Positions 6,407 through 13,914 are shown, counted from the stretch's first letter. The stretch: DNA of 14,155 bases from DASRBO01 sp035653595 (GCA_035653595.1 DASRBO010000201.1:1-14155), one strand, 5' to 3'. Numbers and translations are program-made. Notes: generated by a model from the sequence alone, not told the origin.

Positions 6407-7460
6407 CGGCCACCGCCACCGCTTCGTCGGCCGACACCAGGCCGCCCACCACCCGGACGGTCTTGCCCTCCTCCCAGATCACCCCGGAGGCGATTCCGGA
6501 GGGATCGGTGAGCACCACGGCGGGCGACCCGGCCACGGTGGTGTTGCGCACCGACGCTCCCGATGGGATCGGCAGGGGCAGGACGGCGCCGGGGGCGCCG
6601 AGGACACGGATCTCAGCCGCCAGCGCCGGGGACACGCCGGGCTGGGAGAGCACGTAGTCCTCGATGCTCTGCGGCGAAGCGCCCGTGGCCGTGACGACCG
6701 GCGCCGCCGAGTAACCGACCACCAGCCCCGGCAGGCCGGCCGGGGTCGAGCCGCCCGGGTAGTTCACCAGAACGGCCGGGCCGGCCTCGATGTGCAGGGT
6801 CGTGCCCTCCAGCCACGCCGGCGCCGCCCCCCGCCCGACCCGCCGGCCCGAGGACTGACCGAAGCTCAGCGTGAGACTCACCCTCGGCTGCACGGAGATG
6901 CGCGGGCTGGCCGCGACCCCGGAGGGCAGGTGGGGTGGCAGGCGGAACGACAGGCCGGTGTCGGCCTCGGCCTCGGCCACGCTTCCCACTGGGTACGCCT
7001 GGCCGGCGTCGGACTGGGTGAGTGTCGCGGCCGGCAGGGCGTGCAGGAGGGATGAGACATCGCCGTCGTTCAGCTGCACGGGGGCCACCTTGGACGGCGA
7101 CAGGACGCTCACCACCCCGGCCGCCGCCGCCGAGGTCGCCCCCAGCACCACCACCCCGCCCAGCCCGAGGGCCACGGTCCGCCGGCGCAAGCGACGGTTT
7201 AGCCGGGGCGGCACCGCCCCGGCCGGAGCGGCCTCTCCCGACTCCAGGCGCCGGCGCAGCCGGGCCCAGGCCAGCTCGACTCCGGGGTCCACTTCGGGGA
7301 GGTCCCGCAGCGCCCGCTGGACGACGCCGGCGTCCGCCTCGGCCTTCCGTTGCCGGCGGGCACAGTGGTCACAGGCCCGCACGTGCAGCCTCGTCGACTC
7401 CCGCACCGCCCATGGGTCGTCGGCCAGCCGGCGGATCTCCCCCGCGCTGGGATGAGTCAT
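6393..7460 (-). CDS. Membrane anti-sigma factor with zinc-binding-type motif
   Basis: A 355-aa predicted anti-sigma factor. The cytoplasmic N-terminus carries the ZAS motif HxxxCxxC (His26, Cys30, Cys33), which in this family binds zinc and clamps the sigma factor. One transmembrane helix follows at about residues 95-119 after a cluster of arginines. The outer domain of about 230 residues is rich in Pro, Gly, Ser and Val and is probably the signal-sensing part; its last 60 residues (TVAGSPAVVLTDPSG...) resemble DUF4367-like domains. The ATG overlaps the sigma-factor stop by 4 nt (ATGA), so the two are made together. The signal is unknown but presumably relates to the compound exported by the co-encoded ABC transporter. 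Confidence 0.85.
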   Translation of the reverse strand: MTHPSAGEIRRLADDPWAVRESTRLHVRACDHCARRQRKAEADAGVVQRALRDLPEVDPGVELAWARLRRRLESGEAAPAGAVPPRLNRRLRRRTVALGLGGVVVLGATSAAAAGVVSVLSPSKVAPVQLNDGDVSSLLHALPAATLTQSDAGQAYPVGSVAEAEADTGLSFRLPPHLPSGVAASPRISVQPRVSLTLSFGQSSGRRVGRGAAPAWLEGTTLHIEAGPAVLVNYPGGSTPAGLPGLVVGYSAAPVVTATGASPQSIEDYVLSQPGVSPALAAEIRVLGAPGAVLPLPIPSGASVRNTTVAGSPAVVLTDPSGIASGVIWEEGKTVRVVGGLVSADEAVAVADELG

Positions 7461-7975
7461 CGCTCCACCTCCCTGCGGAACTGCTCCTCCGCCCGGCGCA
7501 GCGTGGTGCCCACGCTGGTCGGGCTGATGCCCATCACCTCGGCCACCTCCAGGTAGGAGAGCCCGGAGTGGCGCAGCACGAGAACCGCCGCCTTGTCAGC
7601 GCCCAGGCGGGCGAGGGCCCTGCGGACGCGGCGATTCTCCTCGGCGGCCACGGCCCCTTCCTCGGGCGACGGCGGCGGCGCTGGCGGAGCCACCAGGGTC
7701 TCCCGCCGGGTTCGCCGGCGGGAGGACCGGATCTGGTTGAGAGCCTGGTGCACCACCGCCGAGCGGACCCAGGCCGTGGGGTTGGTCAGGCCGTCGGGGT
7801 AGCGGCCGTAGGCGGCTAGGAGGGCGTCCTGGGCCACGTCCTGGGCGGCGTCCAGCTCCCCCAGCACCCGGTAGGCGATGCGGACCAACTGGGGGTAGAG
7901 CCGCCGAAAGAAGGCCTCGAAGCCCTCCTCCGCCGCACCCTCACCGGGCTGGAGCCCGCCTTCCACCTTGGCCAT
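7457..7975 (-). CDS. ECF-type RNA polymerase sigma factor
   Basis: A 172-aa group 4 (extracytoplasmic function) sigma factor. The region 2 core runs over about residues 18-85 (FEAFFRRLYPQLVRIAYRVLG, DAAQDVAQDALLAAY, NPTAWVRSAVVHQALNQIR). A Pro-rich linker spans about 96-105, and region 4, at about 113-165, contains the helix-turn-helix LSYLEVAEVMGISPTSVGTTLRR. ATG 7975 is chosen over an open extension to 8032, because the extension does not match the family and MAKVEG is a natural start. No good Shine-Dalgarno is visible, and a promoter-like TGTCACA lies only about 32 nt upstream, so the mRNA may have a very short leader. It is the first gene of sigma - anti-sigma - ATPase - permease and probably drives its own operon. 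Confidence 0.9.
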   Translation of the reverse strand: MAKVEGGLQPGEGAAEEGFEAFFRRLYPQLVRIAYRVLGELDAAQDVAQDALLAAYGRYPDGLTNPTAWVRSAVVHQALNQIRSSRRRTRRETLVAPPAPPPSPEEGAVAAEENRRVRRALARLGADKAAVLVLRHSGLSYLEVAEVMGISPTSVGTTLRRAEEQFRREVER

Positions 7976-7983
7976 GGTCCCAT

Positions 7984-8013
7984 AAAGGCACCGCCGGCCC
8001 CGGAAATGTGACA
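7984..8013 (-). promoter_or_regulatory. Candidate ECF-type promoter for the sigma operon
   Basis: On the minus strand TGTCACA occupies 8013-8007, and a relatively AT-rich GCCTTTAT lies about 16-18 nt downstream, just before the sigma start at 7975. TGTCACA-like -35 elements are known for some ECF groups (for example ECF41, with a CGTC -10), but the -10 here does not match that consensus. The placement suggests autoregulation with a leader of only a few nt. This is inference only. Confidence 0.3.
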
Positions 8014-8194
8014 GATCGCCGCCGACCCCCACCCGTCGCCCACCGTCCGGGCATCACTGGCCGACCAGCCCACCACAGGACGTGTCGATGACTGACTCGA
8101 GGACCGGCGAGCGCGGCGCCCCGTTCGTGACAGCCGACTGAGCCCCGCTTCAACCGGCCGCATGTGGACCGGCGCGAGTGGCGCGATCCGGAGC

Positions 8195-8875
8195 TCACGA
8201 CGACCCAGTTGCCGGGGTGCCCGAGACATCGAAGAAGGCGCGCCTGTCGTTGAGGTAACGGAAGAGATCCGGGACCCGTACGGCGTGCCCGGGCGACAGG
8301 GGCGGTAGTTCGGCCTCGGCGAACCAGCCCAGGTCGGTGACCTCGTGCGGTGTGGTCGCCTCCGTCCGGGAGCACGGGCGGCAGAGGAAGACGAAATGGA
8401 ACAGTTGCAGCGCCGAGCGCGTTCCGCAGTAGCGGGAGTCGTAGACACCTACCAACTCGATGGGTTCCACCAAGTAGCCGGTCTCCTCCAAGGTCTCGCG
8501 GACGGCTCCCTCCGCCGGGGTCTCGCCCATCTCGTAGGCGCCACCGGGCATGGCCCATAGGCCATCGTCGGCCCGGCGAATGAGGAGCACTCGAGCCCGG
8601 TCGTCGATCACGCCAGCGTCGGCCACGGGGACCGGTGCGAGGTGGGTCAGCTGATCGAACAGAGTCGCTTCGATCTCCTCGTGACCCCTCGCATCGGCCA
8701 GGGAGAAGATGCGGGCGGCGAGACCCCGGGCCTGCTCGTATCGGGCGTGGTTGTACGGATCCCCCGATGTCCAGCGCAGTCCGGTGTCCGCCAGCACGCG
8801 AAGCTCGTCCGCCAGCCGTCGCAGCTCATCGGCCAAGGGCTCCCTCGACTCATCGCGACTCTCGACCGAGACCAT
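8195..8875 (-). CDS. Nudix hydrolase with N-terminal Nudix_hydro_N domain
   Basis: A 226-aa Nudix enzyme. The N-terminal helical domain (about residues 14-75; LADELRRLADELRVLADTGL, DPYNHARYEQARGLAARIFSLA) matches the Nudix_hydro_N domain (PF12535) found in ADP-ribose/nucleotide-sugar pyrophosphatase-like proteins. The Nudix box GX5EX7REUXEEXGU is intact at 112-134 (Gly112, Glu118, Arg126, Glu127, Glu130, Glu131, Gly133), so it should be catalytically active on a nucleoside-diphosphate-linked substrate. The ATG at 8875 is chosen because GGGGAGGA lies just upstream; the open frame extends seven codons further to a GTG without such a site. It sits alone on the minus strand, 219 bp upstream of the sigma operon, and the intervening 7976-8194 shows no gene. 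Confidence 0.9.
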   Translation of the reverse strand: MVSVESRDESREPLADELRRLADELRVLADTGLRWTSGDPYNHARYEQARGLAARIFSLADARGHEEIEATLFDQLTHLAPVPVADAGVIDDRARVLLIRRADDGLWAMPGGAYEMGETPAEGAVRETLEETGYLVEPIELVGVYDSRYCGTRSALQLFHFVFLCRPCSRTEATTPHEVTDLGWFAEAELPPLSPGHAVRVPDLFRYLNDRRAFFDVSGTPATGSS

Positions 8876-8979
8876 TCGTCCTCCCCAGGTGTCCACCGTC
8901 AGCGGCGGGCCGACGCTATGCGAGGATCTGCTCGGCGCGCTCGACGCCGCACCTGACCAGAGGTGTGGTACGGCTGGCG

Positions 8980-9258
8980 CTATGTCTGTTGAGCTTGGTA
9001 GCGCTCCCAGGCGGCGCGGCTGTTGTACGCCAGCGTGAAGGTATCGATCACGTACCTGACACGGTTTACAAGCGTCTGAAGCTGCTCCAGCGAGCTCTGA
9101 TCCGGACCGGGGGCGAAGGCCTGGGCCTGGGCCAGCAGGTCAACCGCCGGCTTGAGGTAGTTGCTCTGGATGTCCGACGATGCCAAGGTGGCCGACTGCG
9201 AGTTGAAACTGGTCTCCAGCGCGGTCAGCCGCCGACCGGCGTCCGCCATCCACGCCAT
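8980..9258 (-). CDS. Small helical hypothetical protein
   Basis: A 92-aa protein I do not recognise. It is predicted to be mostly helical and soluble, with Ala/Leu/Gln-rich heptad-like runs (LKPAVDLLAQAQ, SSLEQLQTLVNRVRYVIDTF) and no cysteine, signal peptide or TM segment. Codon third positions are strongly G/C-rich, supporting true coding. The ATG at 9258 follows the stop of the 71-aa gene by 28 nt; ATG 9249 (MADAG) is an alternative start, and neither has a strong ribosome-binding site. Co-orientation and the short gap suggest co-transcription with the 71-aa gene. Confidence 0.55.
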   Translation of the reverse strand: MAWMADAGRRLTALETSFNSQSATLASSDIQSNYLKPAVDLLAQAQAFAPGPDQSSLEQLQTLVNRVRYVIDTFTLAYNSRAAWERYQAQQT

Positions 9259-9286
9259 CGGGTCCGCTTCCGATCCGGACGACAGA

Positions 9287-9502
9287 TCAGCTCCAATCTC
9301 CCCATAGCCAGTCGGTGTTCTGGTTGGGGTTGGTACATCCCGAAATCCGGTGACCTGTACGGTGCTCCACCTTGATCGGTTGGCCGGCCTGGAACACCTC
9401 GCGGTCCTCGGTCTTCGTCTCCAGCTGACAACCCGGGCCCATGCTCAGCACGGTCCCGCCTTTGGCCGCATCCGCGAGAATCTCGAACGTCACATCACTC
9501 AC
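9287..9502 (-). CDS. Small hypothetical protein with two cysteines and Trp-rich end
   Basis: A 71-aa protein of unknown family. It starts at GTG 9502 with an excellent Shine-Dalgarno (AGGAGG, about 6 nt upstream), which sets the start inside a longer open frame reaching 9703. The sequence opens VSDVTFEILADAAKGG and looks beta-rich; residues 17-46 carry TVLSMGPGCQLETKTEDR and a charged strand. Cys25 and Cys56 could pair or bind metal, and it ends in NTDWLWGDWS. No signal peptide or membrane segment is seen. It precedes the 92-aa gene by 28 nt. The 226 bp upstream (9503-9728) contain no gene I can support. Confidence 0.6.
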   Translation of the reverse strand: MSDVTFEILADAAKGGTVLSMGPGCQLETKTEDREVFQAGQPIKVEHRTGHRISGCTNPNQNTDWLWGDWS

Positions 9503-9728
9503 TCTCGACCTCCTGCCGCCGGGGCCTCGTCGGCCCGCCAGCCCAAGGGAACCACACCGGGGGCCCTCAGGCAACGATCGTTGAAAGCTTCCCGCCAGCT
9601 CGCACCTGCCTCCGGTGCCGTCCAACACCCTGAGTAACAACGGGACCGCCCCTGGCAGGTGCTGACCCGAACTCGGGGCGTACCGGCACCAAGTTCGCCG
9701 CACGTGCGCCTGGATCAGCGACGGCCAG

Positions 9729-10334
9729 TCAGCTCATGGCCATGTACACGATCTCCCGCTGAGCGATGTCGCCGAGCTCGACACCGCGCTGGGTGGCGCG
9801 CTCGCGGCGCGCAGCGGCGCTGGACAACGCCCCGGCGACGGATGCCTGATCCGCCAGGGCGATGCCGACGATTCCCTCGCCCGTCTTGCGGTTGATCATG
9901 TTCCGCACCGCCCTGAACCCGGGTGTCGCTTTGATCTCAGGTAGTACGCTGGCCTTGAAGAAGGCGATGTTCTCGTCCACGGTGGCCGGATCCATCTTGG
10001 TCGGTGTGATCAACAGCGGGGACCCGGGCGCAGGTGGCCCGCCGGCCATCTCCTGCAAGACCTGCTCGTAGGACTGGACGTCCACGACTTTGCCACCGAT
10101 GGCACTGGCAGCCTCCTGGCGCACCTTGGACGCGGCGGCGGCACTCGCCTCCATGTCGGCTTCGGTTTCCCACAGAGTGAGGATGCCCAGTGCCCCCGAC
10201 TTCCGGTCGGCGCTGGCGGTGATCCCGCGGAAGCCCTTGAGCTCCTTGACCGCTGGTAGGACCACGTTCTCCAGGTGCTTAGTGGCGGCCTCGAAGTCGG
10301 ACACACCTTCATTCAGAGTCATCCTCACGAACAC
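9729..10334 (-). CDS. Tandem ABM-like (dimeric alpha/beta-barrel) protein
   Basis: A 201-aa protein built of two similar halves of about 95 residues. The segments VLPAVKELKGFRGI...RKSGALGI (residues 26-51) and VLPEIKATPGFRAV...RKTGEGIVGI (130-159) align, with the shared pattern LPxxKxxxGFR...RKxG. This is typical of antibiotic-biosynthesis-monooxygenase/Dabb-like ferredoxin folds, which act as monooxygenases, heme-degrading enzymes or ligand-binding proteins. The fused repeat would make a pseudo-dimer in one chain. The start is GTG 10334, with AGGAG about 7 nt upstream. It lies 138 nt downstream of the di-iron MBL-fold gene and may be in its transcript. No catalytic residue can be assigned, so enzymatic activity is open. 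Confidence 0.7.
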   Translation of the reverse strand: MFVRMTLNEGVSDFEAATKHLENVVLPAVKELKGFRGITASADRKSGALGILTLWETEADMEASAAAASKVRQEAASAIGGKVVDVQSYEQVLQEMAGGPPAPGSPLLITPTKMDPATVDENIAFFKASVLPEIKATPGFRAVRNMINRKTGEGIVGIALADQASVAGALSSAAARRERATQRGVELGDIAQREIVYMAMS

Positions 10335-10472
10335 GGGCCTCTCCTTCCGTCGTCTCGGTCCCACCCTACCGAGCCCTACCGGGCCCTGCCGTCGGCCGGG
10401 CGTCCACGAGGCGCGCCTCAGGCCGGGCGACTCGAGGAACATCGCCGGCCTCCTCGGAGCGGGAGGGCGTCC

Positions 10473-11198
10473 TCAGTGAGGCACCGGCGTGAGGTCCTCG
10501 GTGCGGAAGGCGGTGATGAGCTTGTCGAGGTCGCTGAGAAGGACGGGTCCGTGCATCGGCGCGATCCGCCGCGGTCGGCAATCCTCGATTGCCGCCAGCG
10601 CCCTTTCCAGACAGGCCGGATCGTTGGGCATGTAGCCGAACTGGCGCGCTGCCATCAGGCACAACTCGGTCGGATCGGCCTCGAGCGTGTCGCCCGGCGC
10701 CGGGCAGGCAAACAGGTCGTTGGGGAAGAGGGTCGCCGTCACCTCCTCATGGACCATCAGGCTGTCCCACTGATTGACGTAGGGGGTATGCAGGAACCGC
10801 AGCCGGTGGCTCCCCAAATCGATCAATTCGCCGTGTTCGACCGTACGCACGTCCCGCTCGGCGACATCCCTGAGGGACAGCACTGCGCAAAGCTCGGTCG
10901 AGAGCGGCACAGCCTCTGGGGCGACGTCCAGCCACTGGTTGACGGCACCCAGGGTGTCCGACTCCTGGTGCGAAACCACCAGGTAGCGCAGCGCCGACGG
11001 GTCGATGATCTGCTCAACGTGCTTGTAGAACCGGTCGAAGGTCTTGCGCATCATGGTGTTGATGAGTGCGGGGACCTCGGCGGCGATGACGAACATGTTG
11101 TACGACCCTGGCAGGACCAGCCCGGCCGCGGTCACATCGTCCTCGTCGAACATGCTGATCCGGTAGATCCGGTCGGCGATCTCCGTCGTCGTGAACAT
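10473..11198 (-). CDS. Stand-alone flavodiiron-like (ODP-type) metallo-beta-lactamase-fold di-iron protein
   Basis: A 241-aa MBL-fold protein resembling the N-terminal di-iron domain of flavodiiron proteins (FprA/ROO) and oxygen-binding di-iron proteins. All six expected ligands are in place: His77, Glu79 and Asp81 in SHQESD (HxExD instead of the hydrolase HxHxDH), His137 in FLHTPY, Asp161 in LFPND, and His216 in APMHGP. The residue after Asp81 is Thr, where many members have His. There is no flavodoxin domain, so it would need a separate electron donor to reduce O2 or NO, or it may only bind O2 as a sensor. The ATG at 11198 is divergent from padR across 82 bp carrying a repeated operator-like motif, so PadR control is likely. 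Confidence 0.85.
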   Translation of the reverse strand: MFTTTEIADRIYRISMFDEDDVTAAGLVLPGSYNMFVIAAEVPALINTMMRKTFDRFYKHVEQIIDPSALRYLVVSHQESDTLGAVNQWLDVAPEAVPLSTELCAVLSLRDVAERDVRTVEHGELIDLGSHRLRFLHTPYVNQWDSLMVHEEVTATLFPNDLFACPAPGDTLEADPTELCLMAARQFGYMPNDPACLERALAAIEDCRPRRIAPMHGPVLLSDLDKLITAFRTEDLTPVPH

Positions 11199-11220
11199 CC
11201 CACCACCCGCCCTTCCTCGG

Positions 11221-11252
11221 ATACTGGTAACATCACCATCTCATACTGGTAT
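11221..11252. promoter_or_regulatory. Probable PadR operator: two ATACTGGTA repeats 22 bp apart
   Basis: ATACTGGTA occurs at 11221-11229 and again at 11243-11251, a 22-bp (two helical turns) spacing. Each repeat is itself close to an ATAC-N2-GTAT dyad; the second copy is complete (11243-11252), while the first ends GTAA. PadR dimers bind short ATAC/GTAT-like dyads. The site sits in the only intergenic gap between the divergent di-iron gene and padR, so it could repress both. The repeats are seen directly; regulator assignment is inferred. Confidence 0.6.
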
Positions 11253-11280
11253 TGTCAGTGTCAAGGAGGAGGTGGGGTGC

Positions 11281-11934
11281 ATGCCAAGGCGCGCCGAGCT
11301 GACCGGCACCTCATACGCTCTGCTGGGGCTGCTCGCCGCCCGGACCGACGGGTGGAGTGCATACGAACTGGCCCAGCAGATGGGCCGGAGCCTCCGCTAC
11401 GTGTGGCCGCGGGCGGAACGCAACCTCTACGACGACGTCAAACTGCTGGCCGAGCGAGGCCTGGCGCGCACCAAGCAGGAACCCACCGGCCGCCGTCCCC
11501 GCACCGTCTACTCGATCACCTCCAAGGGACGGCGGGCGCTACGCGAGTGGCTCTCCCGTGCAAGTGCCCCACTCACGATGGAGTCCGAAGCCCTGGTGCG
11601 GGTGTTCTTCGCCGACCACGGCACCCTGGACGACCTGCGTCGCACGATCAGGGGGGTGCGGGAGGAGGCCGAGGCGACCGAACGGGCGGTCGCCGAGATG
11701 GTCAGGGGGTACGAAAGCGACGGAGGCCCGTTTCCGGAGCGGCTCCATGTCATCGCCCTCATGGGCAAGCTCCTTCACGCCCACCGCGAGGCCCTTCGAC
11801 ACTGGGCCGACTGGGCCGAGGCCGAGGTCGCCTCATGGGCAGATGTCACCCGCGAGGGAGGCGCCCGAATTCCCGAGGAGGTGTTCGAGGAGATCATTGC
11901 GACAGCCGAGAGGCTGCCCGAACCCGCCCCCTGA
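11281..11934 (+). CDS. PadR-family transcriptional regulator
   Basis: A 217-aa PadR repressor. The N-terminal winged helix (residues about 10-90; SYALLGLLAA, SAYELAQQM, RNLYDDVKLLAERGL, RRPRTVYSITSKGRRAL) is characteristic, with the wing at GRRPRTVYSIT. The C-terminal half (about 100-205) is helical, as in the Vir_act_alpha_C-type PadR subfamily that dimerises and binds small ligands. The ATG at 11281 has a strong AAGGAGGAGG about 8 nt upstream. It is divergent from the di-iron MBL gene, with the repeated ATACTGGTA motif between them, which points to autoregulation and control of the neighbour. PadR ligands include phenolics and other drugs; the ligand here is unknown. Confidence 0.92.
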   Translation: MPRRAELTGTSYALLGLLAARTDGWSAYELAQQMGRSLRYVWPRAERNLYDDVKLLAERGLARTKQEPTGRRPRTVYSITSKGRRALREWLSRASAPLTMESEALVRVFFADHGTLDDLRRTIRGVREEAEATERAVAEMVRGYESDGGPFPERLHVIALMGKLLHAHREALRHWADWAEAEVASWADVTREGGARIPEEVFEEIIATAERLPEPAP

Positions 11935-12138
11935 CAGACGGTCATTGGTCTCGCCCGCCGGGGCTACCAAGGGTGGCGACGCCAGGTGCCTGTCGCAGTT
12001 CCCGACGTAGAACGGGTGCCGGCAAAGGGAGCTTCGGTGCACAAGGGGCGCAACAGGTCATCCTGGCGCCTGGCGCCGCGTGACGGACCTTGTCGTTCGA
12101 GCGACCGGGCGGCACCATGGGGCGCGAAGGGAGCTCGG

Positions 12139-13914
12139 ATGATCCTGACCCAGCACTACCTGGCCTGCCTCTCCCACGCCTCCTACCTGGTTGGCGACGA
12201 GGAGAGCGGTCGGGCAGTGGTGGTCGACCCTCGCCGCGACGTCGAGATCTACATGGACGAGGCGTCGGCCCACGGCCTTCGCATCGAGCGCGTCATCAAC
12301 ACCCACGTCCATGCCGACTTCCTCGCCGGCCACCTGGAACTGGCAGCTCGCACGGGCGCAACCATCTGCTACGGGGCCGGCGCTCAGGTGGAGTTCCCCA
12401 TCGAGGAGCTCACCGACGGACAGGAACTGTCCTTGGGGGAGGTCACCCTCCGGGTTCTGGCCACCCCCGGCCACACCCCGGAGTCGATCTGTCTCACTGT
12501 CCTCGAGCACCCGACCGACGAGGTGCCCTATGGCGTGCTCACGGGCGACACTCTCTTCGTCGGGGACGTCGGGCGACCCGACCTGCTGGCTTCCGCCGGG
12601 GAAGACTTGTCCGCCGACGCCCTGGCGAGACAGCTCTACCACTCGCTGCGCCAGAAGCTGTTGGTCCTACCTGACGAGACCCGGGTGCTGCCGGCTCACG
12701 GCGCCGGGAGCTCCTGCGGCAAGGCCCTCTCGAGCGAGACCACCTCCACCATCGGCGAGCAGCGCCGGACGAACTACGCCCTCCAGGACATGACCGAGGA
12801 CCAGTTCGTCGCCGCCGTCACCGAGGGCCAGCCGGTCCGGCCCCGCTACTTCTCCTTCGATGCCAGCGCCAACCGCAGCCTCCATCAACTGCTCGACGAG
12901 GCGGAGCCGACGGCGCTCTCCATCGAGGAGGTGCTCGCCCGACAACAAGGCGGAGCCCTGCTCCTCGACCCCCGCGAGCCTTCCGACTTCGCCGCCGGCC
13001 ACCTGCGAGGAGCGCTCAACATCGGCCTGCAGGGCCGATTTGCCGAGTGGGCGGGAGACGTCATCCCGCCCGAGCGCGACGTCGTCCTGGTCGGTGACCC
13101 GGCGATCAGCCGCGAGGCCAAGGTCCGCCTCGGCCGGGTCGGCCTGGATCGGGTGGTGGGCGAGCTGGCGGACCTCGGCGCGGTGTTCGCGTCCCGCCCC
13201 GACCTGGTGGAGGCGAGCTCGCGCCTCACCATCGCCCAGTTGGCCGAGCTGCGCGGGCTGGACCCCGACCTCCAGGTCCTCGATGTACGCGCTCCAGGAG
13301 AGACGGCGGCCGGGGTCCTACCGGGCGCTCGGGAGATCCCCCTGGCGGTGCTGGCCGACTCCCTCGATGCCCTGGACCCTCACCGGCCGGTCGTCACCTA
13401 CTGCGCCGGCGGCTACCGCTCGCAGGTCGCCGCCAGCCTCCTGGCCCAGGCCGGCTTCTCCGACGTCTCGGACCTGCTGGGCGGCTACGCCGCCTGGTCG
13501 AGCGCCGGGCTGCCCGTCACCACATCCCACGACGCCCCGGCTCCGGCTGGGACGCCGCAGGTCGGGGCCCGAGCCGCCGCCTCGGCGGTGGCGGGGGGCG
13601 CCCTGCTCCTCGATGTCCGGGAGCTGGACGAGTGGCAGTCCGGTCACGCCCCGGGCGCCACCCTCATCCCCATGGGCGAGGTGCACGCCCGCCATGAGGA
13701 ACTGCCGCGAGACCGGCGGATCGTGGTGGTGTGCCGCTCCGGCGGCAGGTCGGCGGCCGTCACCGACGCCCTCTTGGCCAGCGGGTTCGACGCCGTCAAC
13801 CTGGCCGGCGGCATGTGCGCGTGGACCTCCGCCGGGCTGCCGGTGGTCACCGACACTCACCTACCCGGTCCCGGGGGGAGGAGCGGGGCACCTTGCCGCG
13901 AGTGCCGGCACTGA
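12139..13914 (+). CDS. CstB-like persulfide dioxygenase fused to three rhodanese-type domains
   Basis: A 591-aa sulfur-handling protein. Residues 1-210 are an ETHE1/persulfide-dioxygenase MBL domain, with THVHAD (His56, His58, Asp60), PGHTPE (His112), TGDTLFVGDVGRPD (Asp137) and PAHGAGS (His187). In this family two His and one Asp bind mononuclear iron that oxidises glutathione- or CoA-type persulfides to sulfite. Then come a rhodanese-like domain (about 262-352) without a catalytic Cys, a rhodanese with CAGGYRS (Cys422), and a third with CRSGGRS (Cys532), plus a tail containing CRECRH (Cys586, Cys589). The MBL/dead-rhodanese/active-rhodanese order matches staphylococcal CstB, about 440 aa; the third rhodanese is an addition of about 130 aa. 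ATG 12139 follows GAAGGGAG; the open frame runs upstream to 11986 but is not conserved-looking. No gene is seen in 11935-12138. Confidence 0.92.
   Translation: MILTQHYLACLSHASYLVGDEESGRAVVVDPRRDVEIYMDEASAHGLRIERVINTHVHADFLAGHLELAARTGATICYGAGAQVEFPIEELTDGQELSLGEVTLRVLATPGHTPESICLTVLEHPTDEVPYGVLTGDTLFVGDVGRPDLLASAGEDLSADALARQLYHSLRQKLLVLPDETRVLPAHGAGSSCGKALSSETTSTIGEQRRTNYALQDMTEDQFVAAVTEGQPVRPRYFSFDASANRSLHQLLDEAEPTALSIEEVLARQQGGALLLDPREPSDFAAGHLRGALNIGLQGRFAEWAGDVIPPERDVVLVGDPAISREAKVRLGRVGLDRVVGELADLGAVFASRPDLVEASSRLTIAQLAELRGLDPDLQVLDVRAPGETAAGVLPGAREIPLAVLADSLDALDPHRPVVTYCAGGYRSQVAASLLAQAGFSDVSDLLGGYAAWSSAGLPVTTSHDAPAPAGTPQVGARAAASAVAGGALLLDVRELDEWQSGHAPGATLIPMGEVHARHEELPRDRRIVVVCRSGGRSAAVTDALLASGFDAVNLAGGMCAWTSAGLPVVTDTHLPGPGGRSGAPCRECRH

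Noticed and set aside
5028..6511. Plus-strand open frames opposite the ABC transporter genes
   Set aside because: They are antisense to genes with intact Walker A, signature and Walker B motifs, and show no motifs of their own.
9225..9431. 68-codon minus-strand frame overlapping the two small genes
   Set aside because: It has no ribosome-binding site and no coding signature, and overlaps both the 71-aa and 92-aa genes, which are better supported.
10275..12083. 602-codon plus-strand open frame across the di-iron gene and padR
   Set aside because: It covers a well-supported MBL-fold gene on the other strand, the operator gap and padR in a different frame. The composition is Arg/Gly/Pro-rich and matches nothing.
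11986..12138. N-terminal extension of the persulfide dioxygenase
   Set aside because: The 51 extra codons do not look like MBL-fold sequence or a signal peptide, and the ATG at 12139 has a good ribosome-binding site and begins the family's usual N-terminus.
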